Part shown: positions 26,506 through 36,015 of the stretch, piece after piece
How positions within the stretch are numbered: position 1 is the stretch's first letter
Layout of the letters: the number at the start of each line of letters is the position of its first letter
The notes under the pieces: generated by a model
Databases searched by the model: none
The model's input: the letters and a program-made list of their open reading frames with translations, nothing else
What the model was told of the DNA's origin: nothing
Translations under genes and position numbers: made by a program
From: Desulfopila sp. IMCC35008
GTDB taxonomy: Bacteria > Desulfobacterota > Desulfobulbia > Desulfobulbales > Desulfocapsaceae
Reading direction: 5' to 3'
Length of the DNA: 64,000 nucleotides
NCBI RefSeq assembly: GCF_010646885.2
Contig: NZ_CP050700.1
Location: forward strand, 6,144,001 to 6,208,000

Positions 26506-27771
26506 ATGGGAGATATGAAGAAAACGGTGTTGTATGACTGGCATGTGCAAAACGGTGCCAATATGGCTCCGTTCGGTCAATACGAGATGCCGCTTTGGTA
26601 CACGGGCGGAGTCAAGGCGGAGCACCTGGCTGTGATTCAGTCCGGTGGGGTGTTCGATACCAGCCATATGGCTGTTGTAACGGTTAGTGGCAAAGGAAGC
26701 AGAGACCTTTTGCAATACTGTTTCAGCAAAGATATGGATCGTTGTGTCGGCTTGAAGAAAGCACCCCTGCACGATGGCCGTTGTGTGTATGGTGTTTTCT
26801 TAAACGAGGACGGAACAGTTCTTGATGATGCCATTGTCTACCAACTGTCCGCTGACCAATTCATGGTTGTGGTCAATGCCGGGATGGGAGCTGATATCGC
26901 TGAACGCCTCAATGCTCATAACAAGCAGGGAGCAGAGGTTCGTGACCTTACCGATAACGCTGGCAAAATGGATATCCAGGGTCCGGTCGCCGGCAAAGTT
27001 ATGGCAACACTGCTGGAAAACAGCGGCGAGGTCTTTCAGGGCATGGCCTATTTCTCTTTTAAAGGTGGTTTTGACGATATCGGTTCATCGGCAGTAAAAT
27101 TGAAGGATGGTACACCTGTTCTTCTCTCCCGCACCGGTTATACCGGCGAATTTGGCTTTGAGATCTTCATGGCCAGAGATCAACTGGCAAATGTCTGGCA
27201 GCAGGTATTGGACGCCGGTGCCTCTTTTGGTGTGTTACCCTGCGGGCTGGCAGCACGTGATTCGTTGAGAGCGGGGGCGGTACTGCCCCTCTCACACCAG
27301 GATGTTGGTAATTGGCTGTTTAAGAACAATCCATGGCAGTTTGCCCTGGCCTGGGATGATGAGCAAAAAAGTTTTACCAAGAGTTTTTTCGGGGCGGATG
27401 CCGTGTTGAAGGCTGGGGACGATGAGTTTACGCTGGCTTTTGCCGGATTCGATCCAAGAAAGATTGTGGTAAGTGAAGGGACTTTTGTAACAAACCTGGA
27501 CGGGGAGCAGATCGGTACCATCCTTACCTGCGCCACCGATATGGCAATCGGCAGGGTGGACGGAGAGGTCATCTCCATTGCTTCGGCAGACAAACCGGAA
27601 GATTTTGTCCCCAAGGGGGTCAGTTGCGGTTTTGTCAAGGTCCGGGAAAACCTGGCCCCTGGCACTGAAGTCATATTGACGGACGGCAAAAGGAAGAAAA
27701 TAAAGGTAGAGATCAGGGGCGATGTGAGACCTGGCAGGACAGCACGGCGCCCGATGAAAGAGATGGTATAA
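26506..27771 (+). CDS. gcvT: Aminomethyltransferase (glycine cleavage T protein)
   Basis: 421 residues. Typical GcvT opening (YDWHVQNGANMAPFGQYEMPLWYTGGVKAEHLAV), the folate-binding region (LSRTGYTGEFGFEIF) and the catalytic area AARDSLRAGAVLPLSHQD. With tetrahydrofolate, it releases ammonia from the aminomethyl-lipoyl H protein and forms methylene-tetrahydrofolate. It is about 50 residues longer than Escherichia coli GcvT. First structural gene of gcvT-H-PA-PB-lipB-lipA. In sulfate reducers the system can run in either direction and feeds one-carbon metabolism. Confidence 0.9.
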   Translation: MGDMKKTVLYDWHVQNGANMAPFGQYEMPLWYTGGVKAEHLAVIQSGGVFDTSHMAVVTVSGKGSRDLLQYCFSKDMDRCVGLKKAPLHDGRCVYGVFLNEDGTVLDDAIVYQLSADQFMVVVNAGMGADIAERLNAHNKQGAEVRDLTDNAGKMDIQGPVAGKVMATLLENSGEVFQGMAYFSFKGGFDDIGSSAVKLKDGTPVLLSRTGYTGEFGFEIFMARDQLANVWQQVLDAGASFGVLPCGLAARDSLRAGAVLPLSHQDVGNWLFKNNPWQFALAWDDEQKSFTKSFFGADAVLKAGDDEFTLAFAGFDPRKIVVSEGTFVTNLDGEQIGTILTCATDMAIGRVDGEVISIASADKPEDFVPKGVSCGFVKVRENLAPGTEVILTDGKRKKIKVEIRGDVRPGRTARRPMKEMV

Positions 27772-27797
27772 CAGGCAAATGACGAGGAGGAGTGACC

Positions 27798-28193
27798 ATG
27801 AAAGAGTTGAGTGAACTGAATTTACCAAACGATGTATCCTATACTGAGGATCACGAATGGGCCGGGAAAGTAGACGGCAATGTGCGGATCGGCGTCAGTG
27901 ACTATGCCCAGGACCAGTTGGGAGACATCGTTTTTGTTGAATTCCCGGAAGTGGGTGACAGCTTTGATAAGGGTGATGAGTTTGGTTCCCTGGAGTCGGT
28001 CAAGGCTGTATCTGAACTGTACATCCCCATCAGTGGTGAGATTGTTGCTGTCAACGAAGCGCTTGAGGATGCTCCTGAATTGATTAATGAGGATCCGTAT
28101 GCCAACTGGATCGTGGAAGTAAGGCCGAATGACGACAGTGAGCTAGACGCTCTGATGGATGCAGATCAATATCTTGAGAAACTCAAGGGATAA
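27798..28193 (+). CDS. gcvH: Glycine cleavage system H protein
   Basis: 131 residues from the ATG at 27798, preceded by GAGGAG; the GTG two codons earlier is not needed. The lipoyl-carrying lysine is Lys69 in GSLESVKAVSEL, and the fold ends with the standard NEDPYANWIVEV. It shuttles the aminomethyl intermediate between the P, T and L proteins. The genes for attaching lipoate (lipB, lipA) are in the same operon. Confidence 0.95.
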   Translation: MKELSELNLPNDVSYTEDHEWAGKVDGNVRIGVSDYAQDQLGDIVFVEFPEVGDSFDKGDEFGSLESVKAVSELYIPISGEIVAVNEALEDAPELINEDPYANWIVEVRPNDDSELDALMDADQYLEKLKG

Positions 28194-28197
28194 GACT

Positions 28198-29532
28198 ATG
28201 CGCTATTTGCCTCATACACAGGAAGAGATTGATGAAATGCTGGCGGTTGTCGGCAGGTCCAGTCTGGATGACCTGTTTTGCACCATCCCGGAATCGTGTA
28301 GGCGGGATGGCGATATGGAGTTACCCCCAGCGCTGACAGAATGGGAACTCGATGCCCATATGGCAGAAATTGGCTCGCAAATGGAGTTGACCAAACATCA
28401 TAAAATGATGGTTGGCGCCGGGAGTTACCATCATTACATCCCGCAAACGATAGGGGCACTTGCCAGCCGCTCCGAGTTCCTTACTGCTTATACACCCTAC
28501 CAGCCCGAGATGGCCCAGGGAACCCTGCAGGGGATTTATGAATACCAGACCCTGACGGCCAGACTGCTCGGCATGGATGTGGCGAACGCCTCTATCTACG
28601 ATGGTGGCTCCTCACTTGCAGAGGCGCTGCTGATGGGTCTTCGCATAAACAAGAAAAAGAAGACAGTGGCAGTTTCGAAAGGTATCCATCCGCATCACCG
28701 CCAGGTTGTTCGCACGTATCTGATGGCGACCGGTTTTACCATTGTGGATATCCCTGTTGGAGAAGACGGCAGGACTGATCTTTCAGTGCTGAGCGATACG
28801 GAGGACCTCGCTGCTGTTGCGCTGCAGTCCCCCAACTTTTTCGGGGTTGTTGAAGACCTGGAAAAGAGCGCTGCAACTATCCATGATGCGGGTGCGCTCT
28901 TCATCTGTTCGTTTACCGAAGCCCTTGCTTACGGGTTGGTGAAGAATCCGGGTGAGTGTGGAGCGGATATCGCCTGCGGTGACGGCCAGAGTATGGGACT
29001 TTCCCGCTCGTTCGGCGGTCCCGGTCTGGGTATGTTTTCCTGTCGCGATAAATTCACCCGTAATATGCCGGGTCGCCTGGTGGGAATCACCAAGGATCGG
29101 GATGACAAACGCGGTTTTGTATTAACACTGGCAACCCGCGAGCAACATATCAGAAGAGAGAAAGCGACCTCGAATATCTGTTCGAATCAGGGTGTCTGCG
29201 CGATGATGGCCGGTATGTATATGGCTTCCCTTGGTGGGACCGGATTGCGTGAGCTCGCTCAACTGAACTATGCCAAGGCTGAATATTTCAAGAGCCAGCT
29301 GAAACAGGCGGGAGCCGAGATTGTTTTCGACAGCCCGACCTTTAATGAGTTTCTGGTCCGGTTCCCTGGAGATTTTGAACCGGTACGCAAAAAATTGTTT
29401 GCAGAAGGTTATGTTGCCGGGCTGCCGGTCGGGAAATACTATCCCCAATATAAAGACTGCTATCTTTTCTGTGCCACGGAGACGATTGCTAAAGAGGATA
29501 TCGATGCGGTTGTGCAGGAGGTGAAGTCATGA
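28198..29532 (+). CDS. gcvPA: Glycine decarboxylase P protein, alpha subunit
   Basis: 444 residues from the ATG at 28198, preceded by AAGGGA and starting 4 bp after gcvH. The in-frame start 13 codons earlier lies inside gcvH and is rejected. It opens MRYLPHTQEEIDEML and contains the family stretches YTPYQPEMAQGTLQGIYEYQT and NASIYDGGSSLAEA. It lacks the PLP lysine, as is normal for this half of a two-subunit P protein. Works with GcvPB to decarboxylate glycine and load H protein. Confidence 0.95.
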   Translation: MRYLPHTQEEIDEMLAVVGRSSLDDLFCTIPESCRRDGDMELPPALTEWELDAHMAEIGSQMELTKHHKMMVGAGSYHHYIPQTIGALASRSEFLTAYTPYQPEMAQGTLQGIYEYQTLTARLLGMDVANASIYDGGSSLAEALLMGLRINKKKKTVAVSKGIHPHHRQVVRTYLMATGFTIVDIPVGEDGRTDLSVLSDTEDLAAVALQSPNFFGVVEDLEKSAATIHDAGALFICSFTEALAYGLVKNPGECGADIACGDGQSMGLSRSFGGPGLGMFSCRDKFTRNMPGRLVGITKDRDDKRGFVLTLATREQHIRREKATSNICSNQGVCAMMAGMYMASLGGTGLRELAQLNYAKAEYFKSQLKQAGAEIVFDSPTFNEFLVRFPGDFEPVRKKLFAEGYVAGLPVGKYYPQYKDCYLFCATETIAKEDIDAVVQEVKS

Positions 29533-30986
29533 CGGTAATTGCAGGTACGACAGGACTCATTTTCAATGAGCCCCTTCTCTGGGAGAAAGGGAAAAAAGGA
29601 CGGAAAGGGATGTCTATCCCGACCTCCGATGTACCCGAAGTGTCGATTGACCCAGCTCTCGCAGGTGACGGTCCTGATTTTCCGGATTTGAACGAGGTGG
29701 ATGTGGTTCGGCATTATACCCGTCTCTCCCAGTGGAACTTCGGTGTGGACAGCGGTATGTATCCTTTGGGCTCCTGTACCATGAAGTACAACCCGAAGAT
29801 AAATGAGAAACATGCGGCCATGCCGGAGCTTGCCTCAGCCCATCCGATGCTTGACGATGAGCATGTACAGGGGCCGATCCGTATCATGTATGAGCTGCAA
29901 CAGTATCTCTCATCCATTACCGGTATGGCGGCCACATCCTTACAGCCGTCTGCAGGCGCTCAGGGTGAACTGGCCGGTATGCTGATTTTCGCAGCATATC
30001 ATAAGGCCCAGGGCTCTATCCGTACAAAGATTCTTATTCCGGATACTGCGCATGGAACCAACCCCGCCAGTGCCGCTCTTTGTGGTTACAAGCCGGTACC
30101 TATCGCCTCCAACGCTGATGGCGTACTCGATGTGGAGAGTGTGGCGGCGCTGATGGATGAGGAAACCGCCGGTATCATGGTCACCAACCCGAATACGCTT
30201 GGTCTTTTTGAGGGCAATATCCGCGAAGTAGCAGAGATTGTACACTCTAAAGGCGGTCTGGTGTATGGCGACGGCGCCAACATGAACGCGATTATGGGGG
30301 TTGTCGATATCTCCAAATGCGGGGTAGATGTCATGCACCTTAACCTTCATAAGACCTTCTCAACGCCGCACGGCGGCGGAGGGCCGGGCGCAGGGCCGGT
30401 TTGTGTTGTCGAGAAACTGGCGAAATTCCTGCCCGCTCCGCTGGCGGTGAAGGATGGGGACATGTATCGCCTCAGCTGGGACTATCCCGATTCCATCGGC
30501 CGGGTTCACGGTTTTCATGGGAACTACGGAGTGTTGGTGAGAGCCTATAGTTATATCCTCTCCATGGGAGCTGCCAATCTCAAGAAGGCGAGTCAGCTGG
30601 CGGTGTTAAACGCCAACTATATCAAGGAACGGTTGAAAAACGACCTGCTGCTGCCCTATGACAAGCCGTGCATGCACGAGTGCGTCTTTTCTGATGCAAA
30701 ACAGCACGAGTTAAAAGTCACCACTCTTGATATCGCCAAGAGGCTGATCGATTACGGTTATCATCCGCCAACAGTCTATTTCCCGCTGGTTGTTCCGGGA
30801 GCAATCATGATCGAGCCGACAGAAACGGAGTGCAAGGAAGATATCGATCAGTTTATCGAGGCAATCCTGCATATCTTAAATGAGGCAAAAGAGAATCCTG
30901 AGCTGCTCCATGAAGCACCGGTCAAGACCAAGCTCAAGCGGCTTGACGAGACTTTGGCCGCGCGGAAACCCTGCCTCTGCGGGTGA
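29529..30986 (+). CDS. gcvPB: Glycine decarboxylase P protein, beta subunit
   Basis: 485 residues, start overlapping the gcvPA stop by four bases (ATGA). The PLP-binding lysine is Lys275 in HLNLHKTFSTPHGGGGPG. The N-terminal GVDSGMYPLGSCTMKYNPKIN is typical of GcvPB. The split P protein is common in anaerobes, Gram-positives and Desulfobacterota, in contrast to the fused form of enteric bacteria. No dihydrolipoamide dehydrogenase (L protein) gene is in this operon. Confidence 0.96.
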   Translation: MTVIAGTTGLIFNEPLLWEKGKKGRKGMSIPTSDVPEVSIDPALAGDGPDFPDLNEVDVVRHYTRLSQWNFGVDSGMYPLGSCTMKYNPKINEKHAAMPELASAHPMLDDEHVQGPIRIMYELQQYLSSITGMAATSLQPSAGAQGELAGMLIFAAYHKAQGSIRTKILIPDTAHGTNPASAALCGYKPVPIASNADGVLDVESVAALMDEETAGIMVTNPNTLGLFEGNIREVAEIVHSKGGLVYGDGANMNAIMGVVDISKCGVDVMHLNLHKTFSTPHGGGGPGAGPVCVVEKLAKFLPAPLAVKDGDMYRLSWDYPDSIGRVHGFHGNYGVLVRAYSYILSMGAANLKKASQLAVLNANYIKERLKNDLLLPYDKPCMHECVFSDAKQHELKVTTLDIAKRLIDYGYHPPTVYFPLVVPGAIMIEPTETECKEDIDQFIEAILHILNEAKENPELLHEAPVKTKLKRLDETLAARKPCLCG

Positions 30987-30988
30987 TC

Positions 30989-31675
30989 ATGTCCTCTTAC
31001 TTCTGTAATCTTGGCCTGAAGGATTATCTGGAGGCTTATACCATGCAGACCCGGCTTGTCGATATGCGGCAGGCCGGGTCTGTCGACCGGGATATCTTTC
31101 TTGTTACCGAACATCCGAGCGTATACACCCTTGGACGGCGTGGTGGGCGGGAGTTTCTTAAGGTGCCGGAAACGTTTCTGGCTGAAAGAGGTATTGAGGT
31201 TGTTCCCATTGAAAGGGGTGGGGTGATTACCTACCACGGCCCGGGACAGTTGGTCCTCTATCCGATTTTGCACCTGAAACAGTCTCGGCTCAGTGTTGCT
31301 GATTATGTGTACAGGCTTGAAGAGGTGATGGTTCGGCTTGCTGCCTGTGCAGGTGTTTCGGCTGTTCGGGATGAGAGAAATAACGGGGTTTGGGTGGCGG
31401 ATAATAAGCTTGGCTCAGTAGGGATTGCCATTCGGCGCGGCGTCAGTTTTCATGGTCTGGCCTTAAACGTCAATCCGGATATGGAGCCGTTTGGCTGGAT
31501 TAATCCATGCGGACTTACCGGAGTACAGATGACATCGCTTGACCTGGAAAGTGGCAACGATGTTGCGATTGCCGATCTGCTTACAGAACTGCCTGGTATA
31601 CTGGAGTCTGTTTTTGAGAGATCATTTGTGACTATTACTGAAGAGCAAGCTGAACGAACTGGAGTGAAAAACTGA
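30989..31675 (+). CDS. lipB: Octanoyl-[ACP]:protein N-octanoyltransferase LipB
   Basis: 228 residues. The ATG at 30989 lies just after the gcvPB stop; a GTG six bases earlier overlaps that stop and is an alternative. Conserved motifs: RGGVITYHGPGQLVLYP, the active-site lysine in NKLGSVGIAIRRGVSFHGLALNVN, and the catalytic Cys in NPCG. It moves octanoate from acyl carrier protein to the lipoyl lysine of GcvH, the first step of lipoate synthesis. It overlaps lipA by one base. Confidence 0.95.
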   Translation: MSSYFCNLGLKDYLEAYTMQTRLVDMRQAGSVDRDIFLVTEHPSVYTLGRRGGREFLKVPETFLAERGIEVVPIERGGVITYHGPGQLVLYPILHLKQSRLSVADYVYRLEEVMVRLAACAGVSAVRDERNNGVWVADNKLGSVGIAIRRGVSFHGLALNVNPDMEPFGWINPCGLTGVQMTSLDLESGNDVAIADLLTELPGILESVFERSFVTITEEQAERTGVKN

Positions 31676-32580
31676 TGGCGGGCTGTAATCATAATAATAC
31701 GATCCGGGTTGGTAAACCGAAATGGTTGAAGCGAAGTCTTCCCACCGGTCCGGAGTATGAGAAGATGCGGCAGTTGCTGAAGACCAACAAGCTGCATACG
31801 GTCTGTCAGGAGGCCCAGTGCCCAAATCAGTTTGAATGTTTCTCGGAAGGGACCGCAACCTTTATGATCTTGGGCGAGAGGTGCACGCGGAATTGCCGGT
31901 TCTGCGCCGTTGATCACCAACCACTTGGTCTGCCGGATCTGGAAGAGCCGCAGCGGGTTGCCGAAGCGGTCGCGCTGCTGCAGTTGCGTTATGCTGTAGT
32001 GACCTCAGTGACACGGGACGACCTTGAAGATGGGGGCGCCTCTATTTTTGCTGATACTATAAAGGAAGTCAGAACGAAAAGGGCGAAGACCCTGGTGGAG
32101 GTGTTGATTCCCGACCTGCAGGGAGACCGTGCAGCGTTGGAAAAGGTGGTAGCTGCGGCGCCGGATGTGCTGAACCACAATATTGAAACAGTGGCCAGGC
32201 TGTATCCGGAGGTGCGACCGGAAGCCATCTATCAACGATCGCTTGATCTCTTCAGGCTGGTCAAGGAGATGAACCCGATGCAGGTGACCAAATCAGGTAT
32301 TATGCTGGGATTGGGTGAAACACGGGATGAGTTGTATACAGCCTGGGATGATCTGCTGAAAGCTGGCTGCGATATCCTGACCATGGGGCAGTACCTCCAG
32401 CCGTCTAAAGAACACCTTTCAGTAGTACGCTTTGTCGAACCAGAAGAATTTGAGGAATTGCAGGAACAGGCCCTGGCACGCGGTTTTGCCGGTGTTGCCT
32501 CCGGTCCTTTTGTACGCAGCTCCTACCAGGCGGAAAAGCTGTACCGTAAAGTCCGACGGAGGTTGCAGGCTGCTCTGTGA
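31675..32580 (+). CDS. lipA: Lipoyl synthase (radical SAM)
   Basis: 301 residues. The auxiliary cluster cysteines are Cys44, Cys49 and Cys55 (CQEAQCPNQFEC), the radical-SAM cysteines are Cys70, Cys74 and Cys77 (CTRNCRFC), and the C-terminal serine motif is near the end (VRSSY). It inserts two sulfurs into protein-bound octanoate. The start overlaps the lipB stop (TGATG). With lipB, it equips GcvH. Confidence 0.96.
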   Translation: MAGCNHNNTIRVGKPKWLKRSLPTGPEYEKMRQLLKTNKLHTVCQEAQCPNQFECFSEGTATFMILGERCTRNCRFCAVDHQPLGLPDLEEPQRVAEAVALLQLRYAVVTSVTRDDLEDGGASIFADTIKEVRTKRAKTLVEVLIPDLQGDRAALEKVVAAAPDVLNHNIETVARLYPEVRPEAIYQRSLDLFRLVKEMNPMQVTKSGIMLGLGETRDELYTAWDDLLKAGCDILTMGQYLQPSKEHLSVVRFVEPEEFEELQEQALARGFAGVASGPFVRSSYQAEKLYRKVRRRLQAAL

Positions 32581-32625
32581 TGTGTCTTATGGTTCCGAAT
32601 TTTCTGGTGGGTGCAGGGGCTTACA

Positions 32626-32982
32626 TTATTTCACTGCTCGTGTTCGGTAAATTCTCAGTGCAGCCATCAACCAATCCCTAGACTGTAATAGATCAGAGTT
32701 GCATCGAACCTGATATGGTTTTTTGGAGATACTGCTTTGGGAGGCTATCTTTTCAATAAACAGTTCTGCTGTCCTGATCCTCGATTTAACATGGTTGTAC
32801 TTGTAGGAGAGATGTTCCCTGGCTTGCTCAGAGGGATATTCCTTGCCGTTTCTGATGAAAGTGCAGCCGCTTTCACCGATGAAGTTAAGGAGATAATCGA
32901 TTTCCTCCATATCGGTCGCCAAACAGGACGATGTCGTAAAAATAAGATACACCAGCTGTGGCAGTATAAAAAAATATCTCAT
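32626..32982 (-). CDS. DUF5329 family exported protein
   Basis: 118 residues with a signal peptide (MRYFFILPQLVYLIFTTSSCLA). The mature part EEIDYLLNFIGESGCTFIRNGKEYPSEQAREHLSYKYNHVKSRIRTAELFIEKIASQSSISKKPYQVRC fits DUF5329. It begins inside the 3' end of the EEP-family gene with a 4-bp overlap, so it is the last gene of a three-gene minus-strand operon of exported proteins. Function unknown. Confidence 0.8.
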   Translation of the reverse strand: MRYFFILPQLVYLIFTTSSCLATDMEEIDYLLNFIGESGCTFIRNGKEYPSEQAREHLSYKYNHVKSRIRTAELFIEKIASQSSISKKPYQVRCNSDLLQSRDWLMAALRIYRTRAVK

Positions 32983-33887
32983 TGAACATCCGTTAGTGAA
33001 TTTTTGGGTGACTCGCTTCTTTCATAACGAAAGGTGGCTGTCAGGGGATTATGGTCAGATGAGGAGACTTTATGGGCGACGTGGGAGACCGGGATCAATT
33101 GTCGGTACATAACATGGTCGACCGCGTCGCCGAAAACCCTGGTCCTGTTTTCTTCTTCGGGTGCCAATTGGTTCAGGTTCAGCTGGTTCACCAGATTTGT
33201 TATGACTTTGTTACGTTTGGCCGACCAGTTATTAAAGTCACCTGCCAGGATTATTGGCCCGACGTGATTTCGCAGTACCGCTTGAAGATCATCTATTTGC
33301 TTGCGATATGCCCCCATACCTAGGCTGAAGTTAATGCCGTGAATATTCGCCACAAGCAGTTTCACGTCTGAGTCTGTCATCTGGTAAATATTTACCAGGG
33401 TCGTCTTGGGCAAGCCTATAACAGGTTCATTCTGTCGCATGCCGCAGCTTTCAAGAGGCGGGATGCCGGCAGCAACAAGAACTCCTGATTCAACCCCTAT
33501 GAAGCTGAAGGCGCTGTTGAAGTTCCAGTAATGATTGTGTTCTCCGAGAAAAGCATGTAGTTCTTCGTTTAAGGTGGCTTCCTGCAGGAAAAGAATATCG
33601 CTTGTCTCTCCCAGGCGGAGAAGATCATCCTGCCAGCCTTCACGTTGTCCCTTGTATATATTCCAGCTTAGGATGGATATGCGATCAGGAGATATACCTG
33701 GCTGGTGATTGATGGGCTCAGCTGGCTCAGGTGGCATTTGCCGGCAATCTTTGTTCTTTCTAATCTGCGTAACGTCATCTTTGCCAATTACGAAACTTCG
33801 GGAATTCGGGATAATGCTGCAAGCCATGGCGTTACAGAGCACTATGAGAGCCATTCCAATAATACGAATTTTTTGGCAGAAGGACAT
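32979..33887 (-). CDS. Endonuclease/exonuclease/phosphatase-family protein, probable lipoprotein
   Basis: 302 residues. The N-terminus is a hydrophobic signal ending in CNAMAC, a plausible lipobox. The catalytic fold shows ISILSWNIYKGQ (Asn for metal binding), LFLQEA (Glu), LLVANIHGINF, ILAGDFNNWS (Asp-Asn pair) and SSDHNPLTATF (terminal His). The EEP fold covers nucleases, phosphoinositide and lipid phosphatases. It follows a PLD-family gene; the pairing resembles ybhP-clsB of enterics, where the partner makes cardiolipin. Confidence 0.85.
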   Translation of the reverse strand: MSFCQKIRIIGMALIVLCNAMACSIIPNSRSFVIGKDDVTQIRKNKDCRQMPPEPAEPINHQPGISPDRISILSWNIYKGQREGWQDDLLRLGETSDILFLQEATLNEELHAFLGEHNHYWNFNSAFSFIGVESGVLVAAGIPPLESCGMRQNEPVIGLPKTTLVNIYQMTDSDVKLLVANIHGINFSLGMGAYRKQIDDLQAVLRNHVGPIILAGDFNNWSAKRNKVITNLVNQLNLNQLAPEEENRTRVFGDAVDHVMYRQLIPVSHVAHKVSSSDHNPLTATFRYERSESPKNSLTDVQ

Positions 33888-33914
33888 TACGTGGCGCTCC
33901 GTAGCATGGTTCTA

Positions 33915-35498
33915 TCATAGTTGGGATTCAATGGGCAGAATCCCAAGTAAGCGGATGGAGAACCTGCGCCAAAAACTGGTATAAGGGTCTGATGCCCAGA
34001 CTTTTTTTTGTCCGTTTTCATAGCCGTGCCAGAGCATAAGCTCCGGCCCCTCGTCATCTTTTTGCAGATCAAGTTTAAATGTCGCTACGTTGACCACTTT
34101 TTCAAAAACTTCTGCCACGAGATCAGCTAACTCTACGGAGTTGACGAGAATTCCGATTTCAGTGTTTTCGGTCACCGACCGCGGGTCCAGGTTGAGGGAA
34201 CCTATAAACACCTTTTTCCGGTCAAGCACAAACGATTTTGCGTGCAGGCTCGACTTGGAACTGCCTGCCAGTTGACCTCGTTTTTTGCGCTCTTCTTTTG
34301 AGAGCTCTCTATCTATCTCGAATAATTCAACACCTCCCCGCAGGAGTTGTCTCCTGTATTTAGCATATCCTGCATGAACCAGACCAACATCTGTTGAGGC
34401 AAGTGAATTGGTGATTATCCGGACCTTGACTCCACTCCTGCTTAAATCAGTCAGGAATTTTGTACCTTTTTTACCAGGAACAAAGTACGGCGAAAAGATC
34501 AGCAACTCACTTTTTACCTCTTTCAAAAAGGGATTGATGAGTTTGGCCAGAGAGAATTGCTCTGTTGTTTCATAACTCTTGATTTTATCGGGATGATCAG
34601 AAAGTACTTGACCTGTTGCCCAGCTATAAGTGACTGAGCCATTTCTGATTTCCTTTGCTATTTGTGAGGATGACAGGGCCTGTAAATATTTTTTCGTCGC
34701 ATCCTGTTCTAGATAATCAGCCAACAGTTGCCGCCCTGCTGTAAGGGATGTCAGGTCAATAAGATCAGGCCGCAACGATTCGATGGGATAGGCGTTGCTG
34801 TTGTTCCAGTAGAGATCAAAGGAGTTGGAAACCTCTCGGACCAACGGTCCCATAACAAGCAGGTCAATGTCGCCAAAGGCGAGAGCTGAATCGGCTTCGA
34901 AATATTCATCCCCAATATTACGGCCGCCGACAACGGAAAGCTGATTGTCGACCGTGAACGATTTATTATGCATTCTTCGGGTGACAGAACCGAAGCGGCT
35001 CATGTATTGCGTCAGGCGGGTGGTTGCACGGCTGAAAGGGTTGAAGATCCTCAGCTCAATATTCTCGTGCTGAGCCAAAATAGAAAGTCCCTCGTCGTAA
35101 TCTCCTAAATCCATATCGTCAATGAGAAGACGTACACGAACCCCTCGGTCTGCCGCCTTGATCAACTGGTCCAGGAATAATATGCCGGTAAGATCCCCGT
35201 GGATCAAATAATATTGGGCGTCGATACTCTTTTCAGCCCCCTGGGCCAGTACAAGTCGTGCTGTAAACGCATCAAGCCCTTGAAGTAACAGGTAGAAACC
35301 GGATTCCAGCGAATTCTCAGGCTTTAACTTCTGATATAACCGGCCAAATGTCGTTCCTTCGGTGTCTTCAAGGGCAAAACTGAGCTCTCGGTCAACGTTT
35401 GAAGGTAAAGGTGCACAACTGCTTGTGAGAAAGGCAGCGGCTGTAAGCAGTAAGGTGAAAAGATTCGTTGATCGATGGGTTTTGTTCATAGAAATCAT
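33915..35498 (-). CDS. Phospholipase D-family protein (cardiolipin-synthase-like), probable lipoprotein
   Basis: 527 residues with two HKD catalytic motifs: HNKSFTVD followed by GGRNIGDEY, and HAKSFVLD followed by GSLNLDPRS. Together they form one active site of the PLD family, as in cardiolipin synthases and phospholipases. The N-terminus has a signal sequence ending LTSSC, suggesting a lipid-anchored envelope enzyme. Two starts are possible (35498 and, three codons on, 35489). It leads an operon with an EEP-family phosphodiesterase and a DUF5329 protein. Either phospholipid synthesis or breakdown is possible. Confidence 0.87.
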   Translation of the reverse strand: MISMNKTHRSTNLFTLLLTAAAFLTSSCAPLPSNVDRELSFALEDTEGTTFGRLYQKLKPENSLESGFYLLLQGLDAFTARLVLAQGAEKSIDAQYYLIHGDLTGILFLDQLIKAADRGVRVRLLIDDMDLGDYDEGLSILAQHENIELRIFNPFSRATTRLTQYMSRFGSVTRRMHNKSFTVDNQLSVVGGRNIGDEYFEADSALAFGDIDLLVMGPLVREVSNSFDLYWNNSNAYPIESLRPDLIDLTSLTAGRQLLADYLEQDATKKYLQALSSSQIAKEIRNGSVTYSWATGQVLSDHPDKIKSYETTEQFSLAKLINPFLKEVKSELLIFSPYFVPGKKGTKFLTDLSRSGVKVRIITNSLASTDVGLVHAGYAKYRRQLLRGGVELFEIDRELSKEERKKRGQLAGSSKSSLHAKSFVLDRKKVFIGSLNLDPRSVTENTEIGILVNSVELADLVAEVFEKVVNVATFKLDLQKDDEGPELMLWHGYENGQKKVWASDPYTSFWRRFSIRLLGILPIESQL

Positions 35499-36015
35499 AT
35501 TAATATGCGCCGGTAGTTGGTATTGCGCGTGTTAATCCACAACACGTGTAAAGAGCACGCTTCATCAATCCGCCTCATGTTGCTATCAGTGTTATCTGTA
35601 TTTACTTTATTATACTGAAGTTGAAGGTTTCATAAAGCAATCAATAGTACACTTTCAGCAGATTTCAATTGGTTCATGAGTTGTTCTGAAAGAAGTTATC
35701 TGTCTTGATAACGAGAGGCTCAGCAATGAAACGAGGCAAACTGATCGTGGCTCTAGCCTGAAGGGCGACGAGTAGATGGTCCAGTTGCAACTCGGAAACA
35801 AGTAATGCATATATACAATGCCGCATTGTCTGGCTGATATTGTGTGTGTCGATTAAAGCAGCCAGTGGCAAGGTGTTAAAGGAAGTCATGGCAGGACTGA
35901 AGAAAAAGGTAATCCCGCAGACGAAGAATCGAGAAAACAGTTGCTGTTTGCCGTTCCCTTGGGCCGAGGGTAAATAGTAACCGGATAACATATTACAATT
36001 AGGTACTACTAGGAT
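35499..36015. other. Intergenic region with no convincing gene
   Basis: About 520 bp between the divergent PLD-family and siroheme-ferredoxin genes. A 105-codon open frame on the minus strand (35674-35991) has no recognisable homology and no ribosome site, and is treated as chance. Upstream of 36016 is a plausible but weak AT-rich promoter stretch. Confidence 0.5.

Noticed and set aside
35674..35991. A 105-codon minus-strand frame
   Set aside because: No ribosome site, no homology, and low-information hydrophobic text; treated as chance.
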